From JBBEAM01 sp942491105 (GTDB lineage Bacteria; Pseudomonadota; Alphaproteobacteria; Kiloniellales; DSM-21159), in NCBI GenBank assembly GCA_942491105.1, contig CALNZX010000005.1, positions 220,487 to 284,486 on the forward strand: 64,000 nt of DNA, in the 5' to 3' direction. The translations under genes and the position numbers were made by a program. How positions within the stretch are numbered: the first letter of the stretch is position 1; each line of letters begins with the position of its first letter. The notes under the pieces are model-generated. The model saw only the letters and a program-made list of their open reading frames with translations, was not told where the DNA came from and ran no database searches. Positions 51,364 through 59,911 of the stretch are shown one piece after another.

Positions 51364-52473
51364 CTAGCCGCGCTTTTTCTTGGCGGGCTTATGTGTCTTC
51401 CTGGCTGTCTTGGCGGCAGGGTTGTTCTTCGTTGTTGCGGTGTCGGCCTGCGCGGCCTTTTTCTTCGCGGTGTCGCGCGCTTTCTTTTGCTCGGCGAGCT
51501 CCTTGCGCCGTGCGAAAAATTCCGCGTCGAATTCATCGAGCCTCTTTTCAAGCCAAGCGATAAATCTTTGTTCCCCCTCCAGGCCAGTGAGGTAGTCCGG
51601 GTGGGTCTCGGGAATCTTGCTGCGTGAATCGTATTCGTCCGCCGGGCGGTAGCGGCCACTCACCATATGGCCCGGGTGTTCTCGGCACCAGGCGAGGGCA
51701 TGGGTGCAGACCCATGTCTTGCCGCCGCGTTTCGTTGGCGCCGTGCGCGCGCGCCCCGTGACCTCGTCGACCGCAATAAGCCGGTTCGACGCCATACCCG
51801 TTATCAGCCGGTAGGCCTTGCGCAGAAAGTCTTGATGTTCTCGGTCGTCGATATGATAGCGGGCCTCGAGCGAACTGGCATCGAGGCTCCAAATCGGCGG
51901 CAGTGGCTTCCCGATTTCGCGAAACCAAGACACGTTGTAATAGTTGTTCTTCACTACGCCGCGGTCGGCGAGGAACTCGAACCGGAGCCGCGGCAGATTG
52001 ACGATCCGGTAGCGGGGCGGCTCGGAGTCCACCGCCTCGACGATCGGTTGCCAGTCTTCCGGTTCCAGCCAGCAAAAGAAATGTAGGCAGTCGGGGTCGG
52101 CGAGGCTATCGAAACGCTGCAGTTGCGGTGCTTTACCTTCCTGCAGGGCGGCCGCCAGCAGCTTCTGGTTCTCGGCATCGTCGTGACTGACGATGCAGAT
52201 GCCAGGGAAGGTCTTCTTGAGAAGGTCGGTGAAAGCTTGCTCGTCCTCCGTGGTGCAGGCGACGAGGCGATACTTGTACTTGTATAGTTTTTTCTGCCTA
52301 GCGATGTGCTCATAGCGACGCCGCTGGTCCTCTCTTCGCTTCACGACCTCGGGGTCGTTCGGGTCTTCCTCCTTCGCCAGAACGATGGCTTTCGCTGCGT
52401 GGTATATCCGCGGCGTTTGCCGCGGTTCGGGATAGGTGGCGGCATCTTTTCCTGCATCGTGTTTTTTGGTCAT
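51364..52473 (-). CDS. Unknown protein with basic Lys/Ala-rich tail, second gene of an island pair
   Basis: 369 residues, no signal peptide and no membrane segment. The N-terminus is charged (YEHIARQKKLYKYKYRLVAC). The centre is a compact mixed fold (FPGICIVSHDDAENQKLLAA, HFFCWLEPEDWQPIVEAVDS), and KTWVCTHALAWCREHPGHM contains two cysteines. The last ~55 residues are Lys/Ala/Thr repeats (TAKKKAAQADTATT, KTHKPAKKKRG), typical of nucleic-acid-binding tails. GGGAGG supports ATG 52473 rather than the ATG 18 bases earlier. It follows the 549-residue gene by 23 bases. Base composition is less GC-rich than its neighbours. No family recognised. Confidence 0.65.
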   Translation of the reverse strand: MTKKHDAGKDAATYPEPRQTPRIYHAAKAIVLAKEEDPNDPEVVKRREDQRRRYEHIARQKKLYKYKYRLVACTTEDEQAFTDLLKKTFPGICIVSHDDAENQKLLAAALQEGKAPQLQRFDSLADPDCLHFFCWLEPEDWQPIVEAVDSEPPRYRIVNLPRLRFEFLADRGVVKNNYYNVSWFREIGKPLPPIWSLDASSLEARYHIDDREHQDFLRKAYRLITGMASNRLIAVDEVTGRARTAPTKRGGKTWVCTHALAWCREHPGHMVSGRYRPADEYDSRSKIPETHPDYLTGLEGEQRFIAWLEKRLDEFDAEFFARRKELAEQKKARDTAKKKAAQADTATTKNNPAAKTARKTHKPAKKKRG

Positions 52474-52496
52474 GGGGCGCCTCCCTGTCACAAAGT

Positions 52497-54146
52497 TTAG
52501 GGCCGTGTGGGTGGCCGGTTGAGCCTGCGGACATGGGCATCGAGATCATCGCTGTCGCGCGGATGCTCTTCGGGCTTGGGTCCAAGCAGTTCGTCGATGA
52601 GTTGTTCGAGAACTTCTCTCAGATAGTCTTCGTCTAGGGTCTCTCCCGGTAGAAGCTTAGGGATTAAAAGCAGAATGTCGCCGCTGCGGCCATTCACCAA
52701 GATCCTATGCGCAGCCTCCTTCTCGCGCTTCGTCTCGTCGAGACGATTGGCATACACATCGGTGGTGTTGATGTGCAGGTGCCGCTTGTTGAGGGTGTTC
52801 TTAAACGTGAGATCTATGAAGGAGCCCTCGCGAAGATTTCCGGTCCAATGACCCTTGAAGTGCATTTCCTTCTTGTTGCCGCCGACCTCCTGATCCTCCG
52901 CGCCGCCACGGTGCTTGAAGAATTTGTCATAGCCGCGCGCTACCAGTATCTCCTGAATTATTCGGCGGATGAGCTCATTGTATTCTTGTATCCGCGGACT
53001 GCCCCGATTCTCGACAATGAGGCCGAGCGGGATTTCTCCGCTCTGATCCGGGAAGATCTCGACGATGTCGTCCTTGTCGGCGAGGGTGAATCCGGGTGTT
53101 GGCGGAATCTGCGTGAGCAGTTCCTCGAGATCCGGCGGGACGTTCACCAGGATTTGCCCCTGATCTTCGGGTTCGAGGGGGAAGTTCGGCGGCGGTCCCG
53201 AAGGCTGCGGCTCGACCATATCGAAGTTCGAGGAATCGGGGCCTTGAATGGGCGCTGTTACTGGCGGCACATAGCGTTCCAAGGCCAGGGAGCCGCCGCC
53301 GCCGAGCGGTCCTTGTGGGCCGTGCAGGCCCATGGAAGCATCTTTATTTAGCCGATAGGTCGTCGCGACAAGGCGCGGGAGAGGTGCGGCAAGAGCCGCA
53401 GCGTTGATAACGGTACCCAAATCCTGCCGACTATAGCCCGGCTTATTAATGTAATAGTCCTTGCCGCGGAAGTTGATGATCGGGTTGCCGAAGGAGTCCT
53501 GGTAGATACCGCCGACCTCGTCGGAGAAGGCATCGCGGATGATAAGCGCTTCCTCGATGGGGTCCGTGGTCAGGCCGATCTGGATGTTGGGCAAAAAGCT
53601 CTCCCAGAAGCCGACGTCTTCAGCCTCGGTAATTTCCGGCATGTCCGGAAATTCCATGTACTGCGAGGGGGAAGGGGCGGTCCGGCTCAAGCGGGATCTC
53701 GGTCTCGCGCGGCGATGTTGAGCCAGAAGGCGTTCGACCTCGGCAGCCTGCGCGGGCGCGCGTTGCCGCAGCTCCGCTGCCAAGTGTTCGATCTGCGGGT
53801 CTGCGTTATTCGGATCGTGACGAAGGGCGTCTTTCAGGATCGGCGCGATGCCGTCGCTGCGCCCGGCGTCGGCGATCTTTTGCGCAAGGTGCCGGTTGTA
53901 AAGCCGGGTCTCCGCGTCGAGTGGCGCGGAGCTCTCTTCGGCGAGAGCTAAGCCCGTCGTGGCGGCCTTGTCTTCCCGCGCTTCGCGGCGGCGGCGGGCT
54001 GCGATCTGGCGCCGGATCTCCTCGCGTCTGGGGCGCCGCAGCGGCGGCGGGCGTCCCGCTTGCGCGGCTTCGGCGCGGTCGAGAAGAGAGTTTGAGACGG
54101 GATCGGTGCCGCTATCGCGGCTTTCATAAGGGAGAAGAGAGGGCAT
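52497..54146 (-). CDS. Unknown multi-domain protein with putative C-terminal effector-like domain
   Basis: 549 residues from ATG 54146. A basic, disordered N-terminus (RRPRREEIRRQIAARRRREA) precedes a helical segment and a middle region with GGIYQDSFGNPIINFRGKDY and GLHGPQGPLGGGG, reminiscent of secreted or phage-associated proteins. The last ~160 residues contain HFKGHWTGNLREGSFIDLTF, LHINTTDVYANRLDETKREK and GDILLLIPKLLPGETLDEDY. This pattern I associate with an uncharacterised C-terminal module of large alphaproteobacterial proteins, possibly nuclease-like. Function is unproven. A TTG at 54179 is unlikely because it lies at the promoter -10. First gene of the pair. Confidence 0.62.
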   Translation of the reverse strand: MPSLLPYESRDSGTDPVSNSLLDRAEAAQAGRPPPLRRPRREEIRRQIAARRRREAREDKAATTGLALAEESSAPLDAETRLYNRHLAQKIADAGRSDGIAPILKDALRHDPNNADPQIEHLAAELRQRAPAQAAEVERLLAQHRRARPRSRLSRTAPSPSQYMEFPDMPEITEAEDVGFWESFLPNIQIGLTTDPIEEALIIRDAFSDEVGGIYQDSFGNPIINFRGKDYYINKPGYSRQDLGTVINAAALAAPLPRLVATTYRLNKDASMGLHGPQGPLGGGGSLALERYVPPVTAPIQGPDSSNFDMVEPQPSGPPPNFPLEPEDQGQILVNVPPDLEELLTQIPPTPGFTLADKDDIVEIFPDQSGEIPLGLIVENRGSPRIQEYNELIRRIIQEILVARGYDKFFKHRGGAEDQEVGGNKKEMHFKGHWTGNLREGSFIDLTFKNTLNKRHLHINTTDVYANRLDETKREKEAAHRILVNGRSGDILLLIPKLLPGETLDEDYLREVLEQLIDELLGPKPEEHPRDSDDLDAHVRRLNRPPTRP

Positions 54147-54178
54147 CGGGCCGGGAGCGCTGTTGTAGGAATAGAACA

Positions 54179-54207
54179 ATAGTAGAACAAAATTGTTTCT
54201 AATGCAA
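54179..54207 (-). promoter_or_regulatory. Candidate promoter of the unknown two-gene island
   Basis: Minus-strand TTGCAT (54207-54202) and TACTAT (54184-54179) with a 17-base spacer, in a markedly AT-rich stretch. Transcription would begin about 54172, supporting translation from ATG 54146. Confidence 0.55.
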
Positions 54208-54388
54208 GATAATGATCCTATAATAAAGTAAAGTTCTGCATTTGTTCGGAAATTTGGATCTGAACGGGAGACTTTTCCACAGCCCTGTGGGCCGCGGATG
54301 GCAGACCGAGAGGGCTGTCTCGCGGACTCATCCTGGGCCGCGTGTCCTTCACCGGCCCCTTGCCGGGCCTTTCCCGCTGGTTTAATGT
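54208..54388. other. Divergent intergenic region
   Basis: The part nearest 54208-54260 is AT-rich (TAATAAAGTAAAG and similar); the rest returns to GC-rich sequence. No ORF, tRNA or repeat is evident apart from the promoter to its left and the operator-like sites to its right. Confidence 0.4.
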
Positions 54389-54420
54389 GCAGTGCAACAA
54401 AATGCGCTGCGGCGCAGCGT
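54389..54420 (+). promoter_or_regulatory. PhaR-like operator sites upstream of the MaoC gene
   Basis: Two sites resembling binding sequences of the PHB regulator PhaR: TGCAGTGCA at 54389-54397, and CTGC-GGC-GCAG at 54408-54418, which fits the CTGC-N3-GCAG form described for Paracoccus. The latter sits inside a larger inverted repeat CGCTGC/GCAGCG (54406-54420). They lie 60-90 bases before the start of a putative R-specific enoyl-CoA hydratase gene, where an operator would be expected. Confidence 0.55.
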
Positions 54421-54479
54421 TTCCCGCGTGTTTGATCTTATAACAGTATTAAAAAACAATAGTTTGTAAGGAGAGCGCT

Positions 54480-54932
54480 TTGCTCACTGATCTGCATGGC
54501 TACTACCTGGAGGACATGGAAATCGGCATGTCCGACAGCTACGCCAAGACCATCACCGAGGCGGACATCGTCCTCTTCCAGGCGGTCTCCGGCGACACCA
54601 ACCCGGTGCACCTCAACGAGGAGTTCGCGCGCCAGACCATGTTCAAGGGGCGGATCGCCCACGGCATGCTCTCGGCCAGCCTGATCTCCACGGTGTTCGG
54701 CACCCGTCTGCCGGGGCCCGGCGCGATCTACGTTTCGCAGTCGCTGCGCTTCGTGGCGCCGGTCAAGGCCGGCGATACGGTTTCCGCCCACGTCACCGTG
54801 ACCAAGGTCGATAAGGAGCGCGGCCGCGTCTACTTCGACACCCACTGCGCCGTCGCCGGCAAGGTGGTGCTGGACGGCCAGGCCGAGCTGCTGGTGTTCA
54901 AGCGCGAGGCCGTGCAGGCCGCCGCCGAGTAA
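54480..54932 (+). CDS. MaoC-domain (R)-specific enoyl-CoA hydratase, PhaJ-like
   Basis: 150-residue hot-dog fold hydratase. The catalytic motif is VSGDTNPVHLNEEFARQTMF, with Asp and His, and KGRIAHGMLSASLISTVFGT completes the MaoC hydratase 2 signature. (R)-specific hydratases feed 3-hydroxyacyl-CoA from beta-oxidation into polyhydroxyalkanoate. It starts at TTG 54480, fixed by AAGGAG six bases before. The upstream PhaR-like sites support a role in polymer metabolism, which is otherwise not visible here (no phaC in the window). Confidence 0.85.
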   Translation: MLTDLHGYYLEDMEIGMSDSYAKTITEADIVLFQAVSGDTNPVHLNEEFARQTMFKGRIAHGMLSASLISTVFGTRLPGPGAIYVSQSLRFVAPVKAGDTVSAHVTVTKVDKERGRVYFDTHCAVAGKVVLDGQAELLVFKREAVQAAAE

Positions 54933-54946
54933 AGCGGCCGCCGCCC

Positions 54947-55447
54947 ATGGCCACGCCGGAGCACTTTCAGCTCCTAGCCCGCTACAACGCCTGGGCCAAC
55001 GGCCGTCTCTACGACGCCGTGGCGGCGCTGCCTGCGGAGGGTTTTTCCCGCAACCTCGGCGGTTTCTTCGGCTCGCTCAAGGGCACGCTCAACCACATCC
55101 TGGTCGGCGATCTGATCTGGTTCCAGCGGCTGAGCGGGCAGGGCGCTGCGCCGGATAAGCTCGACAGCCTGCTGTTCGAAGATCTGGGCGAGCTGCGCGC
55201 GGCGCGGGAAGCCGAGGATGCGCGCATCCTCGCCTATGCCGGGGCCTTGACGCCCGAGGTTCTGGCCGGAACCCTCAGCTACCGCAACACCCAGGGCGAG
55301 GCCTTCACCCAGCCGCTGGCTCAAGTCCTGGTCCATGTCTTCAATCACCAGACCCACCACCGCGGGCAGGCGCACCAGATGCTGAGCCAGCTCGGCGCGA
55401 GTCCGCCGCCGCTCGATCTGCTCTATTACCTCCGGGAGGCTTGCTGA
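54947..55447 (+). CDS. DinB family protein
   Basis: 166-residue four-helix-bundle protein of the DinB/DUF664 metal-binding group. Metal-ligand histidines are in LKGTLNHILVGDLIWFQRL and LVHVFNHQTHHRGQAHQML. The family includes thiol-dependent S-transferases, but most members are uncharacterised; the name is unrelated to DNA polymerase IV. It follows the MaoC gene by 14 bases, so the two probably share an mRNA. Confidence 0.88.
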   Translation: MATPEHFQLLARYNAWANGRLYDAVAALPAEGFSRNLGGFFGSLKGTLNHILVGDLIWFQRLSGQGAAPDKLDSLLFEDLGELRAAREAEDARILAYAGALTPEVLAGTLSYRNTQGEAFTQPLAQVLVHVFNHQTHHRGQAHQMLSQLGASPPPLDLLYYLREAC

Positions 55448-55551
55448 GCAGGCTCTCCGGCGTTGACGCCGCGCGGTCTTTGCGGGACAAAGGCGCCCTT
55501 CCGCAAGTGCGAAGCCCGTTGACCGACCCGAGAGCGAGAGAGCGCGCCCCG

Positions 55552-58404
55552 ATGAGCCGCGACTACAAGGATACCATCTTCCTTCCGAAGACCGATTTTC
55601 CCATGCGCGCGGGGCTGCCCCAGCGCGAGCCGGAGATTCTAGCGAAGTGGGAGGAGATCGATCTCTACGAACGCCAGCGCGCGGCGGCGGCGGGGCGCGA
55701 AAAGTTCGTGCTGCACGACGGTCCGCCCTATGCCAACGGCCACCTGCACATGGGCACCGCGCTCAACAAGGTGCTGAAGGACGTCATCAACCGCTCGCGC
55801 CAGATGCTCGGCTACGACGCCAACTACGTGCCGGGCTGGGATTGCCACGGCCTGCCGATCGAATGGAAGGTCGAGGAACAGTACCGCGCCAAGGGCGCCG
55901 ACAAGGATTCCGTCGACAAGGTCGAGTTCCGCCGCGAGTGCCGCGAATTCGCGGCCCACTGGATCGGCGTGCAGACCGCCGAGTTCAAGCGCCTCGGCGT
56001 GATCGGCGACTTCAAGGACCCCTACCGCACCATGGCCTATCCGGCCGAGGCGCAGATCGTGCGCGAGATCGGCAAGTTCCTGATCAACGGCGGCCTCTAC
56101 GCCGGGTCGCGGCCGGTGCTGTGGTCGGTGGTCGAAAAGACCGCCCTGGCCGACGCCGAGGTCGAGTACCACGAGCATAAATCGCCGACGATCTGGGTGC
56201 GTCTGCCGGTCAGGACGGCGAGCGATCCGGCGCTGGAAGGCGCCAGCATCCTGATCTGGACCACCACGCCCTGGACCATGCCGGGCAACCGCGCCATCGC
56301 CGCCGACGCGGAAGCGCTCTACGCGGTGGTCGAACTCGGCCCCGAGGCGCCGGAGCAGGAGCCTCTGGCCAAGGCCGGGGAGAAGCTGGTCGTCGCCAAG
56401 GCGATGCTGGAAGACGCCGAGCTGGCGCCGCTCGGCAAGGTCGCCGACTACAAGATCCTGGCCGAGCTGACCGGCGAGAAGATCGCCGGCACGCTCTGCG
56501 CGCACCCGCTGGCCGAACAGGGCTACGGGGAGGACCGTCCGGTCCTGCTGGCCGACTTCGTGACCATGGAGCAGGGCACGGGCTTCGTGCACATCGCGCC
56601 GGGCCACGGCGCCGACGACTGGGCGCTCGGCCGCAAGCACGGTCTGGAGATCCCCCACACCCTGGACGCCGCCGGCCGTTTCCTCGATCACGTGCCGCTG
56701 TTCGCCGGGAAAGTGGTCTTCACCGACGAGGGCAAGGAAGGCGATGCCAACGGCGCCGTGATCAAGGCGCTGATCGAGGCCGGCGGCCTGCTGGCCAAGG
56801 GCAGCCTGCGCCATTCCTATCCCCATTCCTGGCGCTCCAAGGCGCCGCTGATCTTCCGCAATACGCCGCAGTGGTTCATCTCCATGGAGACCAACGATCT
56901 TCGGCGGAAGGCGCTGGAGGGCATCGACCAGACCCGCTTCGTCCCGGCGCCGGGGCAGCGCCGTCTGCGCGCGATGATCGAGCAGCGGCCGGACTGGTGC
57001 GTCTCCCGCCAGCGTCTCTGGGGCGTGCCGCTGCCGCTGTTCGTGCACAAGCAGACCGGCGAGCCGCTGCGCGACCAGGCGGTGATCGACCGCGTCGCCG
57101 AGGCCTTCGAGACCGAGGGCGGCGACGCCTGGTTCGCCAGCCCGCCGGAGCGCTGGCTGGGCAGCGATTACGATTCCGAGGACTACGAGCAGATCACCGA
57201 CGTCGTCGAGGTTTGGTTCGATTCCGGTTCGACCCATGCCTTCGTGCTGGAGGCCCGCCCGGATCTGAAATGGCCGGCCTCGCTATACCTCGAAGGCTCC
57301 GACCAGCATCGCGGCTGGTTCCATACCTCGCTGCTGGAATCCTGCGGCACCCGTGGCCGTCCGCCCTTCGAGGCGGTGCTGACCCATGGCTTCGTGCTCG
57401 ACGAGCAGGGCCGCAAGATGTCCAAGTCCCTGGGCAACGTCACCGCGCCCGGCGATCTGACCGATAAGTTCGGCGCCGATATCCTGCGTCTCTGGGTGGT
57501 TGCCTCGGACTATTCCGAGGACATCCGCATCGGCAAGGAAATCGTCAAGTATCAGGTCGACGCCTACCGCCGCCTGCGCAACACGCTGCGCTATCTGCTC
57601 GGCAACCTCGATGGCTTCGACGAGTCCGAACGCCTGCCGGCCGAAGAGATGCCGGAGCTGGAGCGCTGGGTGCTGCATCGTATCTGGCAGCTCGACAAGA
57701 CCCTGCGCGAAGGCTGCGAGGCTTACGACTTCACCGAGGTTTATCAGGCGCTGCACAGCTTCTGCGCCGTCGATCTCTCGGCCTTCTACTTCGATGTCCG
57801 CAAGGACTCGCTCTACTGCGACCGCGCCGACAGCCTGCGCCGCCGCGCCTGCCGCACGGTGCTCGATATCCTGTTCGACCATCTGACGGCCTGGCTGGCG
57901 CCGATCCTCTGCTTCACCGCGGAGGAGGCTTGGCAGGCCCGAGGCAAGGCGCCGGAAAGCGTCCATCTGCGGCTGTTCCCCGATGTGCCGGAGGCTTGGC
58001 GCGACGAGGTCCTGGCCGAAAAATGGGCCAAGGTGCGGGCCGTGCGCCGGGTGGTCACGGGGGCTCTGGAATTGGAACGCGCCGAAAAGCGCATAGGTGC
58101 CTCGCTGCAGTCGGCACCGGCGGTCTACATCGAGGACGCGGAGACGGCGCGGGCCGTCGCCGATCTCGATCTCGCCGAGCTGTCGATCACCTCGGGCCTG
58201 CGTATCGAGCAGGCGCCGCCGCCCGCCGAGGCCTATCGGATCGAGGATGTTCCCGGAGTCGGTGTGCTGCATGAGCCCGCCGAGGGCGAGAAGTGCGAGC
58301 GGTGCTGGCGGGTGCTGCCCGATGTCGGCAGCCACCCCGAGGCGCCGGGGACCTGCGGCCGTTGCGCCGACGCCGTGTCCGTTCTGGAAAGCGCCGCCCA
58401 GTAG
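55552..58404 (+). CDS. ileS: Isoleucyl-tRNA synthetase
   Basis: Class Ia synthetase of 950 residues charging tRNA-Ile, with an editing domain. The HIGH-type motif is GPPYANGHLHMGTALNKVLK, followed by GYDANYVPGWDCHGLPIEWK; the editing region contains WTTTPWTMPGNRAIAAD and HIAPGHGADDWALGRKHG. The KMSKS loop is DEQGRKMSKSLGNVTAPGD. The C-terminal zinc finger CERCWRVLPD...CGRCADAV places it among the bacterial-type enzymes sensitive to mupirocin, by family knowledge. ATG 55552 begins the family sequence (SRDYKDTIFLPKTDFPMRAG). lspA starts inside its stop codon. Confidence 0.96.
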   Translation: MSRDYKDTIFLPKTDFPMRAGLPQREPEILAKWEEIDLYERQRAAAAGREKFVLHDGPPYANGHLHMGTALNKVLKDVINRSRQMLGYDANYVPGWDCHGLPIEWKVEEQYRAKGADKDSVDKVEFRRECREFAAHWIGVQTAEFKRLGVIGDFKDPYRTMAYPAEAQIVREIGKFLINGGLYAGSRPVLWSVVEKTALADAEVEYHEHKSPTIWVRLPVRTASDPALEGASILIWTTTPWTMPGNRAIAADAEALYAVVELGPEAPEQEPLAKAGEKLVVAKAMLEDAELAPLGKVADYKILAELTGEKIAGTLCAHPLAEQGYGEDRPVLLADFVTMEQGTGFVHIAPGHGADDWALGRKHGLEIPHTLDAAGRFLDHVPLFAGKVVFTDEGKEGDANGAVIKALIEAGGLLAKGSLRHSYPHSWRSKAPLIFRNTPQWFISMETNDLRRKALEGIDQTRFVPAPGQRRLRAMIEQRPDWCVSRQRLWGVPLPLFVHKQTGEPLRDQAVIDRVAEAFETEGGDAWFASPPERWLGSDYDSEDYEQITDVVEVWFDSGSTHAFVLEARPDLKWPASLYLEGSDQHRGWFHTSLLESCGTRGRPPFEAVLTHGFVLDEQGRKMSKSLGNVTAPGDLTDKFGADILRLWVVASDYSEDIRIGKEIVKYQVDAYRRLRNTLRYLLGNLDGFDESERLPAEEMPELERWVLHRIWQLDKTLREGCEAYDFTEVYQALHSFCAVDLSAFYFDVRKDSLYCDRADSLRRRACRTVLDILFDHLTAWLAPILCFTAEEAWQARGKAPESVHLRLFPDVPEAWRDEVLAEKWAKVRAVRRVVTGALELERAEKRIGASLQSAPAVYIEDAETARAVADLDLAELSITSGLRIEQAPPPAEAYRIEDVPGVGVLHEPAEGEKCERCWRVLPDVGSHPEAPGTCGRCADAVSVLESAAQ

Positions 58405-58928
58405 TGGCCGACAAGCGCGCGCCCTGGATGAACCTGACCTTCGCGCTCGCCGCGCTGGCGTTGCTGCTCGATCAGGTCAGCAAGTGGATCATCCTGCACG
58501 GCGTCATGGTGCCGCCGCGCAGTATCGAGGTCACCGGGTTCTTCAATCTTGTGCTGACCTATAACCGCGGCGTTTCCTTCGGCTTCCTGGCCAGCGATCT
58601 GTGGTGGAAGCCCTATCTGCTCTGTGCCCTGGCGCTGTCCGTGGTCTGCGGCCTGCTGATCTGGCTGCATTACAACGACAACCGCCGCCGCCGCCTGGGC
58701 ATCGGTCTGATCGTCGGTGGCGCGCTGGGCAACGTGATCGACCGGATGCTCCACCCGGGTGTCGTGGACTTTCTTGATTTTCACGCTTTCGGCTGGCATT
58801 GGCCGGCTTTTAATATCGCGGATAGCGCGATTTTCCTGGGCGTGGTCTTGTTGCTTTCGGACGGCTTGTTTGCGGGCGGCCAGAGCGCTAAAACAGAGGC
58901 CAGCGGGAGGAACGAGGACCATGAGTAA
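58404..58928 (+). CDS. lspA: Prolipoprotein signal peptidase
   Basis: Aspartyl protease of the inner membrane removing lipoprotein signal peptides; 174 residues with four helices. The catalytic aspartates are in GGALGNVIDRMLHPGVVDFL and FNIADSAIFLGVVLLL, and LTYNRGVSFGFLAS is the conserved first loop. I use GTG 58404, which overlaps the ileS stop (TAGTG); ATG 58428 is an alternative that still covers the first helix. The ileS-lspA pair is conserved widely. Its clients include the many lipoproteins in this window. Confidence 0.94.
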   Translation: MADKRAPWMNLTFALAALALLLDQVSKWIILHGVMVPPRSIEVTGFFNLVLTYNRGVSFGFLASDLWWKPYLLCALALSVVCGLLIWLHYNDNRRRRLGIGLIVGGALGNVIDRMLHPGVVDFLDFHAFGWHWPAFNIADSAIFLGVVLLLSDGLFAGGQSAKTEASGRNEDHE

Positions 58929-59508
58929 CACCAGCATCCCTGGGATTAGGCTTTTGCCGGCCCTGATTTTGCTCTGCGGCGGACTTGCCCTCGGCGCCTG
59001 CGAGGGGGTCAAGGAACAGCTGGGCATGAATAAACAGTCGCCCGACGAGTTCCGCGTGGTTTCGCGCGCGCCCTTGACGATTCCGCCGGAATTCAGCCTG
59101 CGGCCGCCACGCCCCGGCGCGGCGCGGCCCCAGGAAGGCACGCCGACGCAGCAGGCGCGGCGCACGGTGTTTCGCGTCGACGATGGCCGCCAGGGTATCG
59201 TCGCCGGCAGCGCCGGACTGTCCAGCGGCGAGACCGCGCTGCTGAGCGCAGCCGGCGCCGACCAGGCGGATCCCAACATTCGCGAGATTGTCGAGCGCGA
59301 GACCCTGCAGCTCAACGACGAGAGCGAGACCTTTATCAACACTCTGGTGTTCTGGAAGGACCCGGAGCAGCCGGGCACGCTGGTCGACCCCGCCGCCGAG
59401 GCGGACCGCCTGCGCGAGAACTCGGCGCTCGGCCGTCCGGTCACCGAGGGCGAAACGCCACAGATCGAGCGGCGTGAGCGCGGTATTTTCGAGGGCGTCT
59501 TCGAATAA
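58921..59508 (+). CDS. DUF3035 family lipoprotein
   Basis: 195 residues: lipoprotein signal with lipobox GAC (LCGGLALGACEGVKEQLGMN), then SPDEFRVVSRAPLTIPPEFS and LRPPRPGAARPQEGTPTQQA, which define the family. Its position directly behind lspA, here with an 8-base overlap, is conserved in alphaproteobacteria; an M16 peptidase gene normally follows. That next gene is missing here because the sequence changes character just after this stop. Function unknown. Confidence 0.88.
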   Translation: MSNTSIPGIRLLPALILLCGGLALGACEGVKEQLGMNKQSPDEFRVVSRAPLTIPPEFSLRPPRPGAARPQEGTPTQQARRTVFRVDDGRQGIVAGSAGLSSGETALLSAAGADQADPNIREIVERETLQLNDESETFINTLVFWKDPEQPGTLVDPAAEADRLRENSALGRPVTEGETPQIERRERGIFEGVFE

Positions 59509-59651
59509 ACGCCGCACCGGGGCGGTTTTATGGGCCGCGCGCTGCGCGCTGCCGTTGTTTCGTCGCATTCGCGAACGATATCTAAGACCCGTCAGGTTTT
59601 TAGATGAGGCAGCGCGTGAGACGATCTCCATAGACAACGGGCACGAACGCG
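59509..59651. other. Probable junction between two unrelated sequences
   Basis: 143 bases after the last alphaproteobacterial gene. The first ~50 are GC-rich; from about 59570 the sequence becomes less GC-rich (ATATCTAAGACC, TTTTTAGATGAGG) and leads into a headless regulator fragment. No complete gene fits either side. The exact breakpoint cannot be placed by eye; my best range is 59520-59645. Confidence 0.7.
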
Positions 59652-59870
59652 GTGGTATTGGGTCAGAGTGAAGAGCTTCATGCCAGTGATCTTGGTCTGC
59701 CTACGGTCGCTGAATCGAACGCCCGTGTGCCTGAGCTGATGACACTCAAAGAAGCCGAAGCCCGGCACATCAAGTTCGTGCTGGAGCGATGTGGTGGCAT
59801 CAAGACGCTGGCCTGCAAAGTCCTCGAAATCGGACGAGCCACGTTGTACAGTAAGATCGAACAAGATTGA
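59652..59870 (+). pseudogene. C-terminal fragment of an NtrC-type sigma-54 regulator
   Basis: Only the last ~70 residues remain. VVLGQSEELHASDLGL matches the end of an AAA+ sigma-54 activator domain, and LTLKEAEARHIKFVLERCGG leading to KVLEIGRATLYSKIEQD is the Fis-type HTH_8 DNA-binding domain. There is no start codon with a ribosome site, and the upstream AAA+ core is absent in all frames. Typical full proteins are ~450 residues. It is best explained by truncation at the sequence junction. Confidence 0.8.
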
Positions 59871-59911
59871 CACTACGCAAAGCAACTGCACTCGGTCGAT
59901 AGGCAATCGCA

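Noticed and set aside
54146..54179. TTG 54179 as the start of the 549-residue unknown protein
   Set aside because: It lies at the -10 box of the promoter candidate and has no ribosome site; ATG 54146 is downstream of the predicted transcription start.
55639..57237. 532-codon minus-strand frame inside ileS
   Set aside because: Shadow of the synthetase frame; no conserved motif and no ribosome site.
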